DNA from: Cordilura impudica
Taxonomy: Eukaryota > Arthropoda > Insecta > Diptera > Scathophagidae
Assembly: GCA_963682025.1 (NCBI GenBank)
Contig: OY821517.1
Coordinates: 23,338,620-23,402,619, forward strand
DNA: 64,000 nucleotides
Reading direction: 5' to 3'
Both the position numbers and the translations under genes were made by a program. Below are positions 42,950 through 54,799 of the stretch, piece by piece. The stretch's first letter is position 1. Each line of letters starts with the position of its first letter. Under the pieces are notes generated by a model that worked only from the letters and a program-made list of their open reading frames with translations, ran no database searches and was not told the origin of the DNA.

Positions 42950-44397
42950 GTTTAATTTAGATTAATAATTAAATTCATCAATAAGCTGTTTTCGATAACC
43001 TATTGCATCTATAACAAAAGTTTAAAGTTTTGCTTTGCATTATTTAAGATATTTATTAAATCATTTTCAGTTATTGTGGTTCTTTTAAAATATTTATAGC
43101 GGATTTCCCGTAAAATTGGACATATGGCAATAAAGTGCAGAATATTTTCCGTTTCGTTTCTATTACATAAAGAGCATATATGGGGCATATGTGTCTGAAA
43201 TCTAGTTCCATTTAGCTCAATCAGGTCACACCTGGCTTTAAAGATGATGCTTACTGCCGTCGTATTATTATAGATTTCGAAATATGTTTGTTGCTCCTTG
43301 TAGTTAAGTTTTGAATAAAAACGATTTGTTCTGGTTGCCTGTAGTAAGTGGTTTTCTCTTTCTTTTCTTTTTAGCCCAGTTAGTATATCAATTCTTAGAC
43401 GTTCCCAGTTCTCTCTTGAAACGCATTCGGAAATTTGTATTGAGTTACATCACATGCTAGTTTTTTTATGTGTTTATACCAATACGATTTTTTTTCTATT
43501 GTGAGTTTGGTTAGTTTACTTGGTAAGCGGATATCGTTATAATCAAATAAGGTCTTTATTATATATCTCAGATGTAAATCAAGAGTGTATATATAGTTAT
43601 TTTCAATACCAGTTTTTGCCTTTAATCCGATTTCTTTTTTTGATAAAAATTCTTTCCAAGTGGCGTTTATATTGTTTTTAGCAGATTTATTCCTTTTTTC
43701 TATATGTTTGCTAAATGACATTTTAGGTGATATTGTTACTCCGAGATAAGTATATTCGGTTGTCACTCTGATAGGCTCCACCTATATAATCCACCTCCTC
43801 CTATATAATCATGTAAATCATTGAGAACACCGAAAAAAGCGTTAGAGATATTATACATCCTTGTTTTACACCTGACCCTGTTTCAAACTCCTCAGACAGT
43901 TCTTCTCCGTTCCAAACTTTAAACTTTGTATGGCTGTATATACTTTCTATCATTTGAGAAAATTTTGTTGATACGCCAATGCAATGCAGTTTATATATAA
44001 GCGACTTTCCCTTCCCGGAAACCAGCTTGAAATTCTGTTATTATATTATGGTTGTATAGCCATTGGTTAAGCCTAGTATTCAAAATACTCATAAATGTTT
44101 TTGCTACGGTATTCATAAACGCTATTCCACGATAATTATTTGTGTTCTCCCTTTCTCCCTTTTTAAAAATTGGAAAAATTATACTGTTTGTGAATGTTTC
44201 ATCTAATTTTGACGTTTCATATATAATGTTGTAAGAAGTCGCTAGTTCTTCCAGAAATCTATCAGAAGCATTTTTGAGAAATTCATAACTTACGCGATCT
44301 TCTCCCGGAGCTTTATTGTTTTTTGCCTTTGCCAGTACATTTTTTATTTCGACGATGTTTATTGGGTGATCTAAAATATCGTCTGAATAAAACATTT
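42950..44397 (-). pseudogene. LINE-2, 3' part: reverse transcriptase remnants and cysteine block
   Basis: Reading leftward: FYSDDILDHPINIVEIKNVL, AKAKNNKAPGEDRVSYEFLK, PIFKKGERENTNNYRGIAFM and QAGFREGK (44395-44005). After a frameshift comes a short SGVKQG-like block near 43870. The YADD region is deleted; the sequence jumps to TTEYTYLGVTISPKMSFSKH (43760). The connection domain ends NNYIYTLDLHLRYIIK, and the C-terminal block is CSLCNRNETENILHFIAICP (about 43175-43115). This is the downstream half of the element whose 5' half is at 55023-57190. The two are separated by the LINE-1 insertion. Confidence 0.75.
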
Positions 44398-44550
44398 TTT
44401 TATTTTTTTTTTTTTTTTATTAATTCATATTTATTGAGACAATTTAAATTACAATTAAGGTATGTATATAATCCCACGAAGCCGTTTGGCTTGTCTGCAG
44501 GATGTAAATAAAAATAAATTTTTCGTTTAAAGATAAATTAGTTTATAAAT

Positions 44551-45497
44551 TCATTGTGAAAAAAGGAAATGTTCTTTAATAAGTTTTTTTCTTCTATAAA
44601 AATTATTAATATTTAATAAATGTAGTGGCAATTTGTTGAAAATGTTGGGTAAGGTAACGGCTAAGGTGTTTTTGTCATAATTGTTTCGATGGCTTTCGAC
44701 TTTATATCTTCCATCAGTTCGAAGCCTAGTGTTATGCGCGTGGTCGATAACTTGTAGGAAGCGATGGTCATTATAGAATTCATTTATCAGAGTTGTATAA
44801 AATATGCTTTTAATATTAAGTATTCTTAAATTAGTGATGATGTTGCTGTGGGTGTTGGTGTTTGATAAGTTGTTGTTTGGTAAATTGTTGTTGTTTGTAT
44901 AGATGTTACTTTGGTTGATGTTTCTTGATGTGTTATTGTTATTTGGTGTGTTGGTGTTGTTTGATGAACTGTGGCTTAACGTAATGATGTTCATGTTGTT
45001 TTGTGTGTGATTGTTGTCTGACGAATTGGTGTTTATATTGTTAAAGTTTGCGTTGCTGTTTGGTGTGTTGTTCAGTAAGTTGATGTGAGTTGTGTTATTA
45101 TTATTATTTCTCATGTTGGTGTTGTTTGATGAGCTGTGACTTAACGTATTGATGATCAAGCTGTTTTGTATGTGGTTGTTGTTTGACGAATTGCTGTTTG
45201 GTGTGTTGCTCGGTAAATTGAAATAGGTGTTGTTGTATATCATATCATAGTTTAATGTATTATTGTGTTGTTTATTTTTTATTAGTATTTTTAATATTTG
45301 GTTTTGTGTTTGTTGCAGAGATCTACAATGTGTAGAACTTCCCCATGCTGTTATTCCATGTCTGATGTAGGATTCGGCTAATGAAAAGTATGCCTGTTTA
45401 AGCACGCTAAAACTGGCGCAGTTGCTTAGATGGTAAAGGCTATATGATGCTTTCCGTAATTTTTTACGGAGGTGTTTAATGTGGGTTAGCCATTTAA
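44551..45497 (-). pseudogene. LINE-1 ORF2 C-terminus with an asparagine-rich spacer
   Basis: Continues the RT after the mini-me insertion: KWLTHIKHLRKKLRKASYSL, ASFSVLKQAYFSLAESYIRH and GITAWGSSTHCRSLQQTQNQ. Then come about 150 residues dominated by N, T and S, in two imperfect long repeats that each include TLSHSSSNNTN. The conserved end follows: NLRILNIKSIFYTTLINEFY, HAHNTRLRTDGRY and TLAVTLPNIFNKLPLHLLN. The conserved tail is typical of Jockey-superfamily LINEs; the N-rich spacer is not. The whole stretch stays open, so the expansion probably arose while the element was under coding selection (inference). Confidence 0.8.
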
Positions 45498-46302
45498 AAC
45501 AAGTAAGAAAATTATAGTCGGTCTAGACCGACTATACGATACCCTATACCATGCGTTTAGAAACCCTATCTCTTAGGCCCAACTAACTGGACATAGAAAA
45601 TAAGCAAAAACCAAATTTGAGTGGGATTTTTATTAATTTTTTTGGCTGCAGATATAAAAAAGTTCATATCGGATGCTATATCTATAAAGGGGCTAGGTCC
45701 AAAATTGGACCGATCCTGATCGTGTTTGGTAAAGTCTCTTGTATTTTGCAAAAATATGTACAAACAAAATTTGAGAAGAATCAGTGCAATATTTTTGTTT
45801 TTTAATAGATTTAACTGAAGATCGGGAAGCAGCTCTATATGGGGTCAAAGGGATCATTTTTGGACTACTCATTAGTGCATGTAATGAACGCATACAAACC
45901 CAATTTGCGTAAGATCTATATGACAATTTAGATCTTATGGCAATTTATGTCGATTTCATATGGGTAATTTGTATGGGGGCTAGGTCTGAACATAGACCGA
46001 TTCTCACCAATTTCAATAGCGTTCATCCCATGGCCGATAAAAGCTTATATACCAAATTTCATCAAAATATATTCATATTTGCGACCTGCAGTTTGATTAC
46101 AAGCTTTACATGGACACACAGACGGACGGACGGACGGACGGACGGACGGACGGACGGACGGACGGACATTGTTAAATCAACTCAGAAAGTGATTCTGATT
46201 CGATCGGTATAATTAAAGATGGGTCTAGGTCAAATATTTTTGGGTGTTACAAACAGCAGCACAAAGTCATTATACCCAAACCACATAGTGGTATAGGGTA
46301 TA
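45498..46302 (-). mobile_element. mini-me-like repeat, copy H, inserted in LINE-1
   Basis: Full-length copy with a perfect 24-bp subterminal palindrome and a long GGAC microsatellite (46121-46166). Removing it rejoins the LINE-1 frame: VYVDDN on one side and FKWLTHIKHL on the other. The joined DNA reads GATAATTTTAAATGG. Insertion is between T residues with no clear target duplication, as described for Helentron-type elements. Confidence 0.85.
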
Positions 46303-47991
46303 ATTATCATCAACATATACTCCTAGATATTTGTAGTTGCTTACGATTTCGATGTTGGTGGCACATGTATCATCGTTTGGGAAATTGTTATTTGAAGTTG
46401 CTTTGTGGGGACATTTGGTGTCATGAAATTTCAGTTTAATATTAGTATATCTTATATGGGGGGCTTTAATATGCATTAATTTGGTCTTGCTTGCGTTGAT
46501 TATCAGACCGTTGTCATGACACCATTTTGCAATTTTGTTGAGCTCATCTTGCATCATAGAGCTAGCAGTCTCTATGTTTTTATGGGCCACAATAATAGCA
46601 GTATCGTCTGCATATGCAAATGCAGTGCTATTGTTCAAGATATTTAGCATATCATTTCCATAGATAAGGTAAAGAATAGGACCTAATTTCGATCCTTGTG
46701 GAACGCCGTATTTGGATGTTACTTCACTGCTCAATGTGCTGCTGACTTTAACCCGATATGACCTCAATTCCAGATAGTTTTTAAACCAATTCAAAGAGTT
46801 ACCTCTAATTCCGTTTCTATATAATATTTTCAGTAAGTTGCTGTGAGACAAAGTGTCGACGGCTTTACTAAAGTCAATAAATAATGCCAAACAGTGTTTT
46901 TTTTGCTCAAGCATCCATTTATATAATTAGTAAAGTTTCCTAGATGTTTATTTATGCTTTTTCCTTTTTGGAAGCCAAATTGGTTTGGATTTATAATATT
47001 ATATTTTTGCAAAAAGTTCGTGAGTCTTCTGGCTATTATTTCTTCTAAAATTTTTTCAATAACAGGTAATATGGATATCGGTCTGTAGTTATTATAGTCG
47101 CTTTTTGTACCACTTTTGAATATTGGTCTTAAAATTGAAGTTTTCAGTAAGTTCGGCGTAATAGCAGTATAAATACTCGAGTTAATTAATGCAGTTATTA
47201 CTGGTGTCATAACACCTGCATTAAGTTTTAAATCTCTTGATCTTATTCCATCTATACCTGCACCTTTTTTTGTGTTTAAATTATATAGAATGTTATATAC
47301 TTCCCTTTCATTTGTTGGTGAAATATAGATTGAGTTTTCAATTGCAAAATTTGTATAACTTAATGTTTTGATATAACAGATATGAATTATTTTTTCGACA
47401 TTATTTTTAAAATTTGTTGCAAAGTTTTTTGTTATATTAACAATATTTTCATTTTTAAAGTTTCTAATAATTGTATCATCAATGTTATTAGTTTTTTTAC
47501 CCAAAATTTCATTTATAAGTTGCCACGTAACTCTTATATTGTTTTGGTTTTCTTGAAATTTATTTTTATAATAATTGTTTTTGGTTAAATTCAGTTTTTT
47601 ATTTAATTTATTTCGGAATTTTTTATATTCAGATTCATATTGTTTATTATTTCTGTTATTATACCATTTGCTGTAAAGTTTATCCCGTATATCACAACAC
47701 TTAATTAGGTATTCACTCATCCATGGATTTGAAATTCTTGTTTTATTTGATTTTTTCGCTGTTTTAGCTTTTTCGTAAATATTACAAAAAGTTTCATAAA
47801 TTTCATTAAAAAATTCGTTAGTATCAAGATTTTTATTTATTAAATCATTCCAGTTCTTTTCATTAATTTGTTGATTCACTTTATAATTGTTTATTTGGGC
47901 ACCACATAGAGCTTTATTTTGACTACTCTGGTTTACTTCTCTTTCTTCTTGATATAAACAACAAAATAATGAGTAGTGATCAGAGATAGTG
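46303..47991 (-). pseudogene. LINE-1 ORF2 middle: end of endonuclease and reverse transcriptase core
   Basis: The right end (47991-47930) encodes TISDHYSLFCC, the SDH motif that closes the AP endonuclease, and continues in frame into the 349-codon frame 47879-46830: TNEREVYNILYNLNTKKGAG with IDGIRSRDLK, PIFKSGTKSDYNNYRPISIL and NQFGFQKGKS. A frameshift near 46900 leads to LALFIDFSKAVDTLSHSNLL, YGVPQGSKLGPILYLIYGND and FAYADDTAIIVAH (46270-46914). All RT catalytic motifs are present, including YADD, so apart from the frameshift and insertions the enzyme is well preserved. Confidence 0.85.
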
Positions 47992-47999
47992 GTTTTTAC

Positions 48000-49745
48000 C
48001 AGAGCCTACGGTCAAGCTCGAGTACTCGAGCTACTCGAAGCTCGAGCTACTCGAGTAGTTAATGAGCTACTCGAGCTCAACGAGTAGCTCGAGTAGTAAA
48101 AATTAGCATTTTTCATGTTTGAAAGCATGTAAAAAGTTAAATGTTGGTATTTAGTATAACAAATGTATACTTTTTAGAATCGTACAGATACCAAGAATAT
48201 CACTATTAAATTTCACTTGATTAGGAGTGTCCCACTTGCGTGGGCAAACTACTACTCGAAAAAGCTCGACGACTTTCCATACAAATGTATGAAAATATTA
48301 ACTTCATAGATGTTTGACTTCATTTAAGAAAAAATTTTCCCAAAATACATGGTATGATTTTATATATTTTGAAGTCAGTTACACTGATAGATTACCATCC
48401 TAAAATATTAAAACATTCTGATAAAAACTGTGGAGTGGGCTAACTACTACTCGAAAAAGATCATCCACTTTCCACTCAAATGTATGAAAATATGATCTTC
48501 GTATATGTTTGATGCCTATTTACAAAAAAATTTTTAAGAACACTTGGAAAAACCTCTTAGTATTTTAATTTGAATATATGTAGAGGATATGTTTTCAAAA
48601 TTTCAAAGCATTTGGACAAAAATGTTTGCGTGTGGGAACAACTACTCGAAAAAGATCGGAAATTTTGCAAAAAATGTAAAAAAATAAAAAAAAAAAATTT
48701 TATATTTTTTCACTGCCTGTAATTGACTATATTCAGAGATTACTCGTAAAAAATTTTAAGCCATTCCGACCAAAATTGTGGCGTCGGTATAGCACTACTC
48801 GACTGATATTGACCACTTTCTATACAAATGTGTGAAAATATGCTCTTATTTGAAGTTTGATGATATTTTTCAGAAAATTTTCCACAATGACGTAATAAAA
48901 AATTATATTCGTTAGCGCTGTGTATACAAAGAGAACACTTCCTTCAAGTTTCAAAGCATTCCGCCAAAAATTGAAGCTTGGATGAACTACTACTCGACGA
49001 AAAAAAAAAAAAAAAAAATTTAAAAAAAAAAAAATGTTTTTTCTTTCTTTTTACTGCCCGTAATTGACCTTATTCACAGATGACTCATTTCAAAAATAAA
49101 GCCATTCCGATGAAAATTGAGCTCTGGGCGAACAACTACTCGAAAAAGATCAGCCACTTTCTATACAAATGTGTGCAAATTTGCTCTTATTTCAAGTTTG
49201 ATGTAACTTTAAAAAAAATTTTCCATCACGACTTCTTAAAATTTTTTACTGCTTGTAGTTGCAAATATATCGAGATAATCTTCTTAAAATTTCAAAGTAT
49301 TGCGACAATAATTGTGCTGTTGGCGAACTACTACTCGAAAAAGCTCGACCACTTTCCATACAAATATATGAAAAAATACACTTCATGCAAGTTTGACATC
49401 GATTCACACAAAATATTTAAGGCACACATGGTACAAATTTATGCTTTTTAAAGTTGGAAATATGATTACATTTCGTACACGAAATTCCAAAGTAATCTGA
49501 CCAAAATTGTGGCTCGGACGAACTACTACTCGAAAAAATCAGACTCTTCCAATACAAAAGTGTGAAAATTTGCTCTTATTTCATGTTTGAGATAATTTTA
49601 CAGAAAATTTTTTATAATGACATAGCCGAAAGTTATATGTTTTAGATTAAGAAATGTAAGGAGAGTATTTCTTTTAAATTTCAAACGTTTCCGACAATAA
49701 TGGTGGGGTGGACAAACTACTACTCGGAAAAGCTCGACCACTTTC
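48000..49745. repeat. left arm of the foldback hAT, nine units of about 190 bp
   Basis: The ACTACTCG core recurs near 48250, 48443, 48640, 48793, 48978, 49133, 49328, 49521 and 49718. Each unit has private sequence that recurs, reversed, in the right arm: for example CCGACAATAATGGTGGGGTG near 49690 against CACCCCACCATTATTGTCGG at 51213-51232. Confidence 0.8.
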
Positions 49746-49959
49746 CATACAAATGTATGAAAACATTCCCTTCATGGAAGTTTGACATCGATTTACAAAA
49801 AATTTTTCAAAAGTATATGGTAAAAATTAATATTAATATAAGAGGACAAAAAAAATTTTAAATTTTTATGGTGTTTTGGTGTTTAATATTTTCAAAATTA
49901 AGAAGTACGTTTTTATTGCGGTTAAGAGGTCAGTAAAGCGATTATTATTTTTATTATTA

Positions 49960-50870
49960 CCGTTTTTGCCATGTACAACACGTGCACAAATGCGCTAAAG
50001 GAAAAACAAGCACAATTAGGTATTCCGGAACTAAAATTCTTGCAGTGCTATAAGACGAGAAGGAACTCGACGTATAACATGTTCGTTTGTGTCATCCAAA
50101 ATCGTACATCTTTAATAAACTTGTTGGCGGACAGAAATGTGACTAGTCAGCGAATTGCGGTGGATTTTGAATTATCTGAAGCTGAGTGGAGCAAAATTGA
50201 ACAAATAAAAAGCGTTCCGGAACCACCATACCTTCTTACCGATATTTTGTGCTCTAACAGATCTTCGATTTCGATGGTTCGCCCAATACTAAACCACTGG
50301 ATTGAAGAGTACTTAAATGATGATATAACCGACGATGATTGGACAATTTCTTTTAAAACTAACGTCAAGGCAGAATGGAAAGTCGCTTTAATTTGAAGAT
50401 CTCACCAGATGTAGCAACAAGAATGTTGACATCATTTTTCGATCCTCGTTATAAAGATATGGAGCACGAAACTCTTTTGAATCAATCCCAAATCAAAAAA
50501 GGAATTGAAGGGGCTTTTGTGTAAAGAAAAAGAATTACCAACAGAATATACAACATTTCAGCATTCTAAAATATGCGCTATCGACAAACTTTTAAAACGA
50601 ACGCAGAGCACAAATGATAACCTTGACATCGAGTGGTCGAGATATCAACGTGAAAAACAAATCGAGTGGAAAGACTGTCCACTAAAATGGTGGCAGGATC
50701 GTGAAGAAAAGTACCCGAACATATCACGAATGGCCAAGAGATTGCTTTGTATCCCAGCAACTTCAGCATAATCAGAGTGGTGCTTTTATACAGCTGATAA
50801 TGTTGTCACTGCTAAAAGAAGTTCGCTGAAACCATAATTTTTCAACATTCATTGTTAAAAAAATTATAAG
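49960..50870 (+). pseudogene. hAT transposase C-terminal half, broken
   Basis: Starts in the middle of the protein: MYNTCTNALKEKQAQLGIPE, CYKTRRNSTYNMFVCVIQNR (the RWNSTY motif region), then an open frame to 50396. A frameshift follows near 50390 with SPDVATRMLTSFFDPRYKDM, and another frame begins near 50505. The C-terminal dimerisation domain is clear: PLKWWQDREEKYPNISRMAK and RLLCIPATSA, followed by a stop where relatives continue PSERCFSTAG; the downstream residues SEWCFYTADNVVTAKRSSLK are still readable. The N-terminal BED finger and the first half of the catalytic domain are absent. The copy cannot be autonomous. Confidence 0.8.
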
Positions 50871-51189
50871 ATTTTATGTACTTAAATAAAATGAAATATT
50901 CACTAAATTAAATATAATAACTTACATCAAACTTGAAAGAAGAGTAAATCTGCGCACACTGTATGTAAGTAGCTGAATTTTTTGGAGTAGTAGTTCGCCG
51001 CCTCCATAATTTTCTTAGAATAGTTTGAAATTTGAAGGATACAATGTCCTCAAATCGAAAACTTCACAACATATAAACTTTTAGCAAGTCGGGAAGGAAA
51101 ATGTTCTGTAAAATTACATCAAACTTAAAAGAAAAGCAAATTTTAACACATTTATGGAAACTGGCTGATTTTTTTCGAGTAGTATTTCG

Positions 51190-52929
51190 AGCTTTTCCGA
51201 GTAGTACTTTGTCCACCCCACCATTATTGTCGGAAACGTTTGAAATTTAAAAGAAATACTCTCCTTACATTTCTAAATCTAAAACATGTAACTTTCGGCT
51301 ATGTCATTATAAAAACTTTTCTGTAAAATTATCTCAAACATGAAATAAGAGCAAATTTTCACACTTTTGTATTGGAAGAGTCTGATCTTTTTCGAGTAGT
51401 AGTTCGTCCGAGCCACAATTTTGGTCAGATTACTTTGGAATTTCGTGTACGAAATGTAATCATATTTCCAACTTTAAAAAGCATAAATTTGTACCATGTA
51501 TGCCTTAAATATTTTGTGTGAATCGATGTCAAACTTGCATGAAGTGTATTTTTTCATATATTTGTATGGAAAGTGGTCGAGCTTTTTCGAGTAGTAGTTC
51601 GCCAACAGCACAATTATTGTCGCAATACTTTGCAATTTTAAGAAGATTATCTTGATATATTTGCAACTACAAGCAGTAAAAAATTTTAAGAAGTCGTGAT
51701 GGAAAATTTTTTTTTAAAGTTACATCAAACTTGAAATAAGAGCAAATTTGCACACATTTGTATAGAAAGTGGCTGATCTTTTTCGAGTAGTTGTTCGCCC
51801 AGAGCTCAATTTTCATCGGAATGGCTTAATTTTTGAAATGAGTCATCTGTGAATAAGGTCAATTACTGGCAGTAAAAAGAAAGAAAAAACATTTTTTTTT
51901 TGAAATTTTTTTTTTTTTTTTTGTTTTTCGTCGAGTAGTAGTTCCTCCAAGCTTCAATTTTTGGCGGAATGCTTTGAAACTTGAAGGAAGTGTTCTCTTT
52001 GTATACACAGCGCTAACGAATATAATTTTTTATTACGTCATTGTGGAAAATTTTCTGAAAAATATCATCAAACTTCAAATAAGAGCATATTTTCACACAT
52101 TTGTATAGAAAGTGGTCAATATCAGTCGAGTAGTGCTATACCGACGCCACAATTTTGGTCGGAATGGCTTAAAATTTTTTACGAGTAATCTCTGAATATA
52201 GTCAATTACAGGCAGTGAAAAAATATAAAAAATTTTTTTTTTATTTTTTTACATTTTTTTGCAAAATTTCCGATCTTTTTCGAGTAGTTGTTCCCACACG
52301 CCAACATTTTTGTCCAAATGCTTTGAAATTTTGAAAGCATATTCTCTACATATATTCAAATTAAAATGCTAAGAGGTTTTTCCAAGTGTTCTTGAAAAAT
52401 TTTTTTGTAAATATGCATCAAACATATACGAAGAACATTATTTCCATACATTTGGGTGGAACGTGGATGATCTTTTTCGAGTAGTACTTAGCCCACTCCA
52501 TAGTTTTTATCAGAGTGCTTCAATATTTCAGGAGACTAATCTACCAATATAACTGACTTCAAAATACGTAAAATCATACTATGTCTTTTTGAAAATTTTT
52601 TCTTAAATGACGTCAAACATCTATGAAGTTAATATTTTCATACATTTTTATGGAAAGTCGTCGAGCTTTTTCGAGTAGTAGTTTGCCCACGCCAGTGGGA
52701 CACTCCGATTCAAGTGAAATTTAACGATGATATTCCTGGTATCTATACGATTCTAAAAAGTATACATTTGTTATACTAAATACCTATATTTAACCTTTTA
52801 CATGCTTTCAAACATGAAAAATGCTAATTTTTACTACTCGAGCTACTCGTTGAGCTCGAGTAGCTCATCAACTACTCGAGGAGCTCGAGTAGCTCGAGTA
52901 GCTCGAAGCTCGAGTAATGGGGAGCCCTG
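51190..52929. repeat. right arm of the foldback hAT
   Basis: Mirror image of 48000-49745, unit by unit, with CGAGTAGTAG-type cores near 52670, 52478, 52280, 52120, 51935, 51778, 51588, 51395 and 51203. About 250 bp of related but unpaired unit sequence (50930-51189) lies inside it, next to the transposase. Confidence 0.8.
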
Positions 52930-52937
52930 GTTTTTAC

Positions 52938-53607
52938 AATTGCAGCATATGCTTGTGTTGTTTTATTGCTTCTAACATGTAAATATATGGTCTATACATG
53001 TGCTTGTGTTTCTCTTCAAATCTTCTCTTGTGCTTTCCTTGACGATGCATTGTAACCCATTCGACGAAATCATTTCTATATATTTTGTTGTTGTGAGGTT
53101 TTCTGTTAGTATGTCAATATTCATATCGCCAATAACAACTAACTCTTGCTTGTTCTTTATATGGTTTATTATTTTGTCAATTTCTATTATAAATTTGTTT
53201 ATATTTAATGATGGGGGTCGGTATATTGAAAGAAGAGTAATTGTTTTGTTTTCTATGTGTAGATCGGTTTGTACAGCTTCAAAAGAATTTGTTTGTAAGA
53301 GAAATTCTGAATAATTAATATTCTCTTTTATATATACAGGAATTCCTCCTCCCCTGCCTTTTCGGTTTAGAAAAACAGCATTGAAACCATTAATATTGAA
53401 CAAATGATTTTCGTCGTCTGTTATGTTGGTTTCATTTAGAACAATACGATTTATTTTGTTTATAATGGTGTTGATATTTAATAAAAAAGCTGTGAAATTA
53501 AGCCTAAGTGATCTAATATTCATGAATATAATATTTGCGGGATGTCTTAAGAATTTATTTTCGATTTCATTAAAGTTATAAAACGATTGATTTTGGATTT
53601 GATTCAT
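52938..53607 (-). pseudogene. LINE-1 ORF2 N-terminus: AP endonuclease
   Basis: The frame from 53607 reads NIIFMNIRSLRLNFTAFLLN, RIVLNETNITDDENHLFNIN, NRKGRGGGIPVYIKENI, VVIGDMNIDIL and STCIDHIFTC. It carries the N, E, GG-Y, GD-N and D motifs of AP-type endonucleases, although the substrate-site residues differ from consensus. A one-base frameshift near 52977 leads to VRSNKTTQAYAAIVKT, which reads straight across the hAT insertion (with a single target copy) into TISDHYSLF at 47991. Confidence 0.8.
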
Positions 53608-53770
53608 TTTGTTTTATATACATATATGTATATTTATTTATTTTTTTTTTATTTTTTTAGTATGTAAAAAGACTTCTAAAAAGAATATGTATAACAATTT
53701 GCAATTAATAAATTTATAGTATTGAAAATGAATTTATTTATTTATTTATTTTTTTTTATTTTTTTTTTTT

Positions 53771-54799
53771 TTAAATTGTTAATGTTAACATTTCAATATC
53801 AGATGCGTTGTAAATAATAATGGGATTCGATATTTCATTTTTCTTAGCAAAAATGTTGCCATTGCGTACCCATACAAATTTCCAACCAGTCTCTTTTGCT
53901 TTTATTTTAGCAAGCCAAAGAAGTTTACGATTGTGCGTTGTTAGTTGGTCATTGATATATATGTATCCATCACTGTTATTTATTATGTTTGCATCAACTC
54001 TATGACGATAAATTTTGCTTAGCAGTTCTTTCTTTTTATTTAGGGAGCAGAATTCGACAATTATTTTGTCAGATTTCTTTACCCTATACGCATTGCTAAT
54101 GTCGTTGTCGTTAATTGTTACATTAACCGAGGAAGAAATTTTTTTAAGAGCTTCATTTGCAGAGATATCTTGGTTGGTAACATTGTTTATTTCGATGCTC
54201 TTGTTTATAACTTGTTGCTCTAATTTGTGAATGCGATTATCCATTTCTTGCATTTGTTTTTCTTTTTCTTTGTTTTTTTCGCAAAGTTCACTGACTTGTG
54301 ATGTTAAGGTAGAGAGGGAGGTAGTAATGCTAGCAAGGGCAGTTTGTATGTTGTTGTTCATTTGGGTATTGTTTTGGTTTATTGTAAATGCTAGCTGTTG
54401 AATTGTAGTTTTAATATCACCAATATCTCACTTTATAGATGTGAATTCGGTTTTCAGAATCATAACGTCCGATTTTACAGCACCAAGACTACTGTTAACA
54501 TCATTTATCTTAGCAGAATCTTTAAAACGTTTTGCATCCTCATTTTCAACATCATCACCATCATTATCTTCTCTGCGTGGTTGTTTTTGTTGGGTTTTCG
54601 ACTCAAATACAATATGGTAGGAGTTGTTAGAATTTTTCCTTGGTTTGCAAATATGACATCTCCAAGTGGCTTTACGTTCTGCGTTGATGTTTGCATATGT
54701 ATTTTCAGATAGAGAGCAGCATGAAGAGAAATGGTAGTTCGACTGACAACCGAAGCATTTTACGAAATTTGCTGGTAATGTTGTTTCGCACTCACTCAT
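53771..54799 (-). pseudogene. LINE-1 ORF1: PHD finger, coiled coil and FP-type domain, one stop codon
   Basis: A single 342-codon frame interrupted only by TGA at 54430-54428. The N-terminus has a PHD-like zinc finger: FVKCFGCQSNYHFSSCCSLS, with a W-x-C-x2-C block 20 residues later. After the stop comes a coiled-coil stretch (ASITTSLSTLTSQVSELCEK, KEKQMQEMDNRIHKLEQQVI), then SSSVNVTINDNDISNAYRVK and the C-terminal RNA-binding region DGYIYINDQLTTHNRKLLWL. This order is typical of ORF1 in PHD-bearing insect Jockey-type LINEs. The ATG at 54799 is the natural start. Confidence 0.8.

Larger units (their letters stand above)
47992..52937. mobile_element. hAT element with foldback arms, 4930 bp
   Basis: Element 48000-52929 bounded by perfect 8-bp GTTTTTAC (47992-47999, 52930-52937). 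The termini are CAGAGCC and GGAGCCCTG. The outermost 130 bp are crowded with CTCGAG/GAGCTACTCGAG motifs. The arms, about 48000-49745 and 51190-52929, are inverted copies, each made of nine units of about 190 bp. Every unit has an ACTACTACTCGAAAAAGCTC-like core and a CATACAAATGTATG-like core, and units pair with their specific partner in mirror order. The centre carries a decayed hAT transposase. The TSD fits nTnnnnAn (hAT). Confidence 0.85.
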
